A DNA stretch of 40,854 nucleotides from Gemmatimonadales bacterium (lineage in GTDB: Bacteria; Gemmatimonadota; Gemmatimonadetes; Gemmatimonadales; GWC2-71-9): positions 1-40,854 of the forward strand of contig JACDHV010000004.1 of NCBI GenBank assembly GCA_013820855.1. The letters run 5' to 3'. The notes beneath the pieces were generated by a model. It saw only the letters and a list, made by a program, of their open reading frames with translations. It did no database searches and was not told the origin of the DNA. The stretch's first letter is position 1, and every line of letters begins with the position of its first letter. A program made the translations under genes and the position numbers. Below, piece after piece: positions 38,716 through 40,854 of the stretch.

Positions 38716-39396
38716 ATGCGCATGCTCTCTCGCAGCATTCCGGTCGCGGCGCTGGCGCTGTCCCTGAGCGCGCTTCCTGCAGCCGCCCAGGAGCCCGGCA
38801 ACGGCAACTTCCAGTGGTACGTGGGTGGCCAGGGTGGGGTCATGTTCTTCGATACCCCGACTCAGGACCGTACCGGCATCCCGACCTTCGGCGGTCAGAC
38901 CCTGATCGTCGCCCGGCGGACCGGCCTGCTCCTCTCGGTCGAGGAGGGCGTGGGCTCGGACGAGACCAGCTCCTACAGCGACCTCAGCGGCACGCAGACG
39001 GTGACCTTCAACGATATCCGGAGATACTCCGCGGTGCTCATGGCCTTCCCGATCCGCGCCGCCGCGCAACCCTATCTCGGCGTGGGCTACGGAATCATGC
39101 ACGTGGTGAACCCGACCCCCACGAGTTTGGCGGCCTTCCAGAGCGATGCCGAAGAGCTCGGCAGCACCGGGTTCGGCACCTTCCTGGCCGGCATCACGTT
39201 CCAGCTCGGGCGATTCATGGCCTTCGGCCAGTACCAGATCACGACGAGCCCGAGCAACTCGGTCGTCGCCGACGCCGACGGCAACGCGGTCGCCTTCGGA
39301 CGGCTCCTCACCGGGCCGACGCACACCTTCAGCGGCGGTCTCCGCTTCGGTCTCGGGAGCGCCCGCGAGTCGGTGAAGACCGGCGGTTACAAGTAA
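38716..39396 (+). CDS. Outer-membrane beta-barrel protein (exported)
   Basis: A 226-residue protein with a standard signal peptide MRMLSRSIPVAALALSLSAL and cleavage expected at AAA-QEPG. The mature part alternates short amphipathic strands (WYVGGQGGVMFFD, AQPYLGVGYGIMHVV, GTFLAGITFQLGRFMAFGQYQI, HTFSGGLRFGLG), as in small OmpA-like or OmpW-like barrels. It ends KTGGYK without a C-terminal Phe. GGAGG nine bases upstream fixes ATG 38716 (GTG 38713 possible). Role unknown, perhaps a porin-like or structural surface protein. Confidence 0.78.
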   Translation: MRMLSRSIPVAALALSLSALPAAAQEPGNGNFQWYVGGQGGVMFFDTPTQDRTGIPTFGGQTLIVARRTGLLLSVEEGVGSDETSSYSDLSGTQTVTFNDIRRYSAVLMAFPIRAAAQPYLGVGYGIMHVVNPTPTSLAAFQSDAEELGSTGFGTFLAGITFQLGRFMAFGQYQITTSPSNSVVADADGNAVAFGRLLTGPTHTFSGGLRFGLGSARESVKTGGYK

Positions 39397-39409
39397 GCTT
39401 CGGAGTACA

Positions 39410-39459
39410 CACCGAAACACGACGGGCAGCGTGACAACGCTGCCCGTCGTGTTTCGGTG
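39410..39459. terminator. Bidirectional terminator hairpin, 22-bp perfect stem
   Basis: CACCGAAACACGACGGGCAG plus CG pairs perfectly with its complement around a six-base TGACAA loop. It lies 13 bases after the outer-membrane gene stop and 12 bases past the mpg stop on the other strand, so it can serve both convergent genes. Its inner CGACGGGCAGC is shared with the hairpin at 40065. Confidence 0.85.
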
Positions 39460-39471
39460 AGGTGCACTCGG

Positions 39472-40101
39472 CTAAACGCTCGCCCTCGCCCACCCTCCGG
39501 CACGACGTCTCGACACGTGCGGGTTGCCCTCGACCAGGAACCGGAGCGGCCAGTCGGCCGCCTTGGTGATGCCGATGCGGGGGGTGGTGGCGACCTCGAA
39601 AGGCGGAGACACCGTGGGCGGCAGCACGACGACCTCGGCGCCCGGCATCAGGCGGCCGTCGAGCTCGCGGGTGATGCCCAGGGCCTGACAGAGCTTCCCG
39701 GGCCCCGAGCAGAGATCCCGGTCGTCAACCCGGCCCCGGCGCGCCCGCATCGTCTCAATGCCTTCGACCGGCTCGAGCGCTCGCAGCAGGACCGCGCTCG
39801 CCGTGCCCCGGGCCTCGCACACGAGATTGGCGCACCAATGGATGCCGTACGACAAATAGACGTACCACGATGCCGGCGGGCCGAAGAGCGCGGCATTGCG
39901 CTCGTTCCGCCGGTGGAGATACCCGTGGGAGGCCGGGTCGCGATGGCCCAGGTAGGCCTCGGTCTCGACCACTCGCGCAGTGGTCGGCACCCCGCCGACG
40001 TGCGACACCACGAGAGCACCCAGCAGATCGCGCGCGACCACTTCGGCCGGTCGGTCGAAAAAAGCGACGGGCAGCGTGGCTGCCCGTCGGTGCGCCCTCA
40101 C
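39472..40101 (-). CDS. mpg: DNA-3-methyladenine glycosylase (AAG/MPG family)
   Basis: A 209-residue alkylbase DNA glycosylase of the Mpg fold (PF02245), which excises alkylated purines. It has LPVAFFDRPAEVVARDLLGALVV, catalytic Glu in VVETEAYLGHRDPASHG, RNAALFGPPASWYVYLSYGIHWCANLV, GPGKLCQALGIT and a C-terminal PRIGITKAADWPLRF. GTG at 40101 overlaps the upstream TGA (GTGA). Its codons for LPVAFFDR coincide with the hairpin and T6 of a terminator-like signal, so expression of mpg from the upstream gene may be attenuated. Confidence 0.92.
   Translation of the reverse strand: MRAHRRAATLPVAFFDRPAEVVARDLLGALVVSHVGGVPTTARVVETEAYLGHRDPASHGYLHRRNERNAALFGPPASWYVYLSYGIHWCANLVCEARGTASAVLLRALEPVEGIETMRARRGRVDDRDLCSGPGKLCQALGITRELDGRLMPGAEVVVLPPTVSPPFEVATTPRIGITKAADWPLRFLVEGNPHVSRRRAGGWARASV
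40058..40089 (-). terminator. Intrinsic-terminator-like hairpin inside the mpg start region
   Basis: On the minus strand CGACGGGCAGC pairs with GCTGCCCGTCG (11 bp, CAC loop), then one base and TTTTTT. It lies 9 bases past the stop of the upstream gene and within mpg codons 5-15. This is the best-formed terminator in the window, but it overlaps protein-coding sequence. Confidence 0.7.
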
Positions 40102-40854
40102 TCGGCCTTCTTCTTCGCCCGTGACCGGCCGCGCTTGACCGGCGCGGCGGGAGCGGGATCGGCATCGCTCCCGGCGGCCTCGGCTTTCGCCGCCTTGTCG
40201 GCCTTGGCAGCGGTGGTGGCCGCCGCCTTCTTCTTCCGGGGCGAGCGCTTCGGCTTGGCGGGCGTGGGCTCGCTCTCCTCGGCGGGCCCCTCCGTCTCGA
40301 GCACGACCGCCTCGACCGGCAGAGTCTCCGCGGGCGATGCCTCGATCTGCACCACGCCGATGAGCGGAATGTCGCCGGCGCGGATCGATCCCCGCGAGCC
40401 CCGGCGGAACCGCACACCGAAGCGCTGGCCGTTCTCCCGGGCTCCCGCCGGCGCCTCGGGGGCCGGCTCCGCCACCTCGGGAGTCTCAGCCGGGTCCGAC
40501 GTCGATCCGCCGGCAGGCGCGGATGCCGCCGAGACCGAAGGCGCCGGCGTTGTCGGGCCCGCGGAGCGGCTGCCCGTGATCTCGTAGTCGTCATCGCCCA
40601 CCTTCCGCACGTCGGCGATCTCCGCGTCGTTGGCCTGGCGGAGCAGCCGGGGAAATCGCGCCGGATCGAGCAGTGCGTCTTCCCGGCCGTGCAGAGCGGC
40701 CATGCGCAGTCGCAGCGCTTCCTGGGTCACCGGCCCGCGCAGCTCGCTCAGGGCCTGCGACATCAACTGGAACGCGCGGGCCAGCGAGAGCGCGCCGTCG
40801 GTGGGGCGCGGCCGGCTCGCCGCGTGCTCGCGGGTGGCCGGCTCGCGGCCCGGC
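40098..40854 (-). CDS. C-terminal part of a protein with basic tail (partial; possible NYN/OST-HTH type)
   Basis: The frame is open to the right edge, so the start at 40766 in the track is probably internal. The first visible part (ALSLARAFQLMSQALSEL, then DPARFPRLLRQANDAEIADV and VGDDDYEI) resembles a small winged-helix of the OST-HTH/LOTUS type found behind NYN nuclease domains, but this is weak. A Pro/Ala-rich spacer and a segment GVRFRRGSRGSIRAGDIPLIGVVQI follow. The end is a long Ala/Lys-rich tail (KRSPRKKKAAATTAAKADK and KRGRSRAKKKAE) typical of nucleic-acid-binding extensions. Translationally coupled to mpg. Confidence 0.6.
   Translation of the reverse strand, partial: PGREPATREHAASRPRPTDGALSLARAFQLMSQALSELRGPVTQEALRLRMAALHGREDALLDPARFPRLLRQANDAEIADVRKVGDDDYEITGSRSAGPTTPAPSVSAASAPAGGSTSDPAETPEVAEPAPEAPAGARENGQRFGVRFRRGSRGSIRAGDIPLIGVVQIEASPAETLPVEAVVLETEGPAEESEPTPAKPKRSPRKKKAAATTAAKADKAAKAEAAGSDADPAPAAPVKRGRSRAKKKAE

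Noticed and set aside
39410-40089. mpg plus flanking hairpins as a complete transposable element
   Set aside because: The hairpins are palindromes that fit terminators, no target-site duplication is visible, and no transposase is present; kept only as a finding about repeated stems.

Overview
This is a GC-rich bacterial chromosome segment (roughly two-thirds G+C by eye). It carries core genes (rho, ruvX, mltG, thiE, aroH, mpg), several two-component proteins and an exopolysaccharide locus. Dense 4-nt start/stop overlaps, GTG/TTG starts, Gram-negative features (LPS-type glycosyltransferases, an outer-membrane protein) and many small uncharacterised proteins would fit Gemmatimonadota or a similar soil phylum. 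That placement is inference; no rRNA marker is present. I see no tRNA, rRNA, CRISPR array, integrase or insertion sequence. No gene-free stretch exceeds 300 bases. The largest gaps are 26519-26785 (probable rho leader), 38464-38715 (a hairpin and an untranslated leader), 7069-7295 and 18304-18527 (nothing firm seen in the last two).

Region 1 (1-7068) is a surface-polysaccharide locus. On the minus strand it holds an extended-SDR sugar epimerase, a methyltransferase and a glycosyltransferase cut by the window edge. Divergently, on the plus strand, come a GT4 glycosyltransferase, a GT25-like transferase, a Wzx-type flippase and an N-terminally truncated polysaccharide pyruvyltransferase. Two possible lesions lie here: an exact in-frame 63-bp tandem duplication in the GT25 gene and the missing front of the pyruvyltransferase.

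Region 2 (7296-19586) is a signalling island. A minus-strand operon encodes a 1950-residue soluble hybrid kinase with about ten 92-residue poly-HAMP units, a REC-kinase, a winged-helix protein and a pair of small DUF5985-like membrane proteins. Divergently there is a REC-PAS-PAS-kinase-REC hybrid, followed by a small unknown gene and an RpfG-like HD-GYP response regulator.

Region 3 (19592-26330) is the widespread MoxR/DUF58/DUF4350/DUF4129 membrane-associated cluster plus a GlpM/YciC-like membrane protein on the minus strand. A divergent gene fuses an RDD domain to a SpoIIM domain. Next to it lies a 60-residue stand-alone histidine-kinase dimerisation (DHp) domain.

Region 4 (26786-32697) is housekeeping: rho, ruvX, mltG, thiE, aroH, an RlmI-type rRNA methyltransferase and an unknown methyltransferase-like protein. 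thiE and aroH diverge from one shared CATG.

Region 5 (32833-38463) holds a small unknown gene, a large formate-dehydrogenase-like molybdoenzyme lacking one of the usual iron-sulfur motifs, and the threonine-catabolism pair tdh-kbl (threonine to glycine plus acetyl-CoA).

Region 6 (38716-40854) has an outer-membrane beta-barrel protein, a 3-methyladenine DNA glycosylase bracketed by two hairpins with the same stem core, and the C-terminal part of a protein with a basic Ala/Lys-rich tail. The strongest candidates for follow-up are the alternating poly-HAMP array with its associated small-gene cassette, the orphan DHp protein, the mpg hairpins and the cluster-depleted molybdoenzyme.
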